Virus record (IMG/VR): IMGVR_UViG_3300046675_000322
Location: 1-21,633 of that record
Direction: 5' to 3' (one strand)
DNA: 21,633 nt
From: a virus
The notes under the pieces were generated by a model, which was not told the DNA's origin, made no database searches, and was given only the letters and a program-made list of their open reading frames with translations. Shown here one piece after another: positions 20,582 through 21,633 of this stretch (position 1 is the stretch's first letter; each line of letters opens with the position of its first letter). The translations under genes were made by a program, and so were the position numbers.

Positions 20582-20621
20582 TGTCCGTTTCCTAGTAGAT
20601 TCACCAAAGGGGAGAACCACC

Positions 20622-21029
20622 ATGGGCTTCAAGGCGAAGCGCAAGATCTACAAGCTCAAGTTCGCGGACGAGGATCTGGCCGGGCTGGAAGTCATGGCCC
20701 GGTCGGTCTCGCTCGGCCAGATGCTCGACCTCTCCAGCTCCGAGGGCGTCGGCAAGGTGGACAGGGACGACACCGAGCAGACGAACGGAATGTTCGACCT
20801 GTTCATCAGCGCCCTGGTGAGCTGGAATCTGGAGGACGAGAACCCTGACGGTTCGGTTTCGCCCGTCCCCGCCACCCTGGAAGGCCTGAGGGCGCAGGAC
20901 ACCGAGTTCGCCATGGCCCTGGTGAACGCCTGGTCCGAAGCGATTTCGAGCGTGTCCGCCCCTTTGGCGAGGCCGTCGAACTCTGGCGAGACTCCCCTGG
21001 AGGCGTCGCTCCCGATGGAAGCTTTGTAA
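20622..21029 (+). CDS. Tail assembly chaperone, short form (gpG-like)
   Basis: The predicted protein has 135 residues. ATG 20622 has AAGGGGAGAA upstream; the in-frame ATG at 20520 lies inside the tube gene. The product starts MGFKAKRKIYKLKF and is mainly helical (LGQMLDLSS, GMFDLFISALVSWNLED, FAMALVNAWSEAISSVSAPL). This is the normal-frame product of the frameshifting chaperone pair found in siphophages, which keep the tape measure soluble while the tube polymerises around it. The reading frame runs past the slippery site to TAA at 21027-21029. Confidence 0.88.
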   Translation: MGFKAKRKIYKLKFADEDLAGLEVMARSVSLGQMLDLSSSEGVGKVDRDDTEQTNGMFDLFISALVSWNLEDENPDGSVSPVPATLEGLRAQDTEFAMALVNAWSEAISSVSAPLARPSNSGETPLEASLPMEAL

Positions 21030-21202
21030 CCAAGCCGAACGATCTGACACATGCCGAATTCATCCTCGGCGTCTGCGACCGCTTCAAGTGTCTTCCGAGC
21101 CAACTGCTCGAAGAGGACGCGTCATTCCTGCGCATGCTGGCACTAGAAGAGCTGGGAAGGAGGCCGGACGATGGACGTAGTGGAGATCCTGATTACGGCT
21201 AA
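20622..21202 (+). CDS. Tail assembly chaperone, frameshifted long form (gpGT-like)
   Basis: The same start is used, but a -1 slip at CCCTTTG (20960-20966) moves ribosomes into the frame that continues GEAVELWRDSPGG, then FVTKPNDLTHAEFILGVCDR and LLEEDASFLRMLALEELGRR, ending at TAA 21200-21202. The fusion would have 115 plus 78 residues. The motif ILGVCDRFxCLPSQLL is typical of the T part of this family. The minus-one frame has no start of its own near the junction. Its last 32 bases overlap the tape measure start. Efficiency of the slip cannot be read from sequence. Confidence 0.85.
20960..20966 (+). promoter_or_regulatory. -1 programmed frameshift slippery heptamer CCCTTTG
   Basis: Read in the normal frame the bases divide as C CCT TTG, a perfect X-XXY-YYZ heptamer. 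The new frame reads CCC TTT GGC GAG, entering the conserved chaperone T segment. The downstream stimulatory structure was not resolved by eye. Confidence 0.85.
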
Positions 21203-21633
21203 GAACCTGACCGGACCGGCTTTCGCCCAGGCTCGCGCTGGAATGTCCGGTGTGGAGGCTGCCACCGCCAAGCTCCACAAGACCGCTGGTCTCGCCGCAA
21301 TCGGCATGACAGCCTTCCTCGCCGCGTCCGTCACCATGGCCAGCAAGTTCGACGCGCAGATGACCCGCCTGGAAACTCAGGCGGGTGTCGCGCACAGCAA
21401 GATCGGCGTACTGTCCGACGGAATCCTGAAGCTCTCCTCGCAGGTAGCCCAGAGCCCACAGTCGCTGGCGAACTCGCTGTATCACGTCGAGTCCAACTTC
21501 GAATCGATGCACGCGAAGGGCCTCACCAGTGCCAAGGCCCTGGAACTCGTCAAGGTAGCTGCCCAGGGCGCTACTATCGGTGGCGCGGACCTGGTGGACG
21601 TCACCAACGCCCTGACGGCGGCCGTGGCGTCGA
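21171..21633 (+). CDS. Tape measure protein, N-terminal part (cut by window edge)
   Basis: ATG 21171 follows GGAAGGAGG (21155-21163) and the frame stays open to the window end, giving 154 residues. The start MDVVEILITAKNLTGPAFAQ with GMTAFLAASVTMASKFDAQMTRLETQAG and a Ser/Ala-rich helical run (LSSQVAQSPQSLANSLYHVESNF) is the usual N-terminus of siphophage tape measures. A hydrophobic segment, AGLAAIGMTAFLAASVTMA, precedes the TP901-type core (ELVKVAAQGATIGGADLVDVTNALTAAV). This protein sets tail length and is probably ejected with the DNA. The rest lies outside the window. Confidence 0.9.
   Translation, partial: MDVVEILITAKNLTGPAFAQARAGMSGVEAATAKLHKTAGLAAIGMTAFLAASVTMASKFDAQMTRLETQAGVAHSKIGVLSDGILKLSSQVAQSPQSLANSLYHVESNFESMHAKGLTSAKALELVKVAAQGATIGGADLVDVTNALTAAVAS

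Noticed and set aside
20520-20621. Upstream start for the tail assembly chaperone
   Set aside because: The ATG at 20520 lies inside the tail tube gene, and the residues it adds are frame noise; the ATG at 20622 has AAGGGGAGAA upstream.
1-21633. tRNA genes, CRISPR arrays, insertion sequences, attachment sites
   Set aside because: I saw no cloverleaf with a conserved T-loop, no regularly spaced repeats, no transposase and no flanking direct repeats in this window.

Overview
This window is a stretch of a GC-rich, tailed double-stranded DNA phage genome (or a complete-looking prophage segment) from a high-GC actinobacterial host, most likely Streptomyces or a relative. The evidence is strong G/C third-codon bias, many GTG starts, GGAGG-type ribosome binding sites, and a structural set I recognise from actinobacterial siphoviruses. 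All real genes are on the plus strand. The window carries the packaging, head, neck and early tail part of the morphogenesis module. No integrase, replication, lysis or tRNA gene is visible, so lifestyle cannot be decided.

Layout. At 1-217 is the 3' end of a GIY-YIG/T5orf172-like endonuclease gene, followed by a good sigma70-type promoter (255-283). From 341 to 1892 the small terminase gene leads into a chain of tiny genes joined by 4-nt start/stop overlaps, several rich in cysteine. The chain ends in a 7-codon micro-ORF (1909-1932) directly before an intrinsic terminator (1945-1974). From 1998 to 2645 lie three small genes. The second is a clear Tad2 (DUF2829) anti-Thoeris homologue. The third looks like an Acb2/Tad1-type helical-hairpin protein. 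They separate the small terminase from the large terminase (2672-4210). The head module follows: zinc-finger, beta-rich and membrane small proteins, HK97-type portal, a three-part ClpP-type protease, major capsid protein, an HNH endonuclease cassette, decoration-like beta proteins (one pair tandemly duplicated), a double zinc-ribbon/SAP protein, a long beta-helix fibre and the head-tail adaptor.

The neck and tail module runs from 16264: a DUF1003 membrane protein, a gp10-like neck protein, the tail terminator, a large tail protein apparently interrupted by a LamG-like domain, a conserved hypothetical, a second HNH cassette next to a gene remnant, the tail tube protein, the tail assembly chaperone pair with a canonical -1 slippery site (CCCTTTG), and the start of the tape measure protein.

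The most interesting points are four. (1) Two second-messenger-sponge candidates sit in overlapping genes between the terminase subunits. (2) A micro-ORF/terminator pair just upstream of them is geometrically suited to attenuation. (3) The two HNH genes each look like autonomous cassettes (own promoter, near-leaderless start, own hairpin terminator), one placed next to the capsid gene and one next to the tail tube gene. (4) A LamG-like insertion is present in a tail protein. All functional names come from reading the sequence and remembered family patterns; no search was run.
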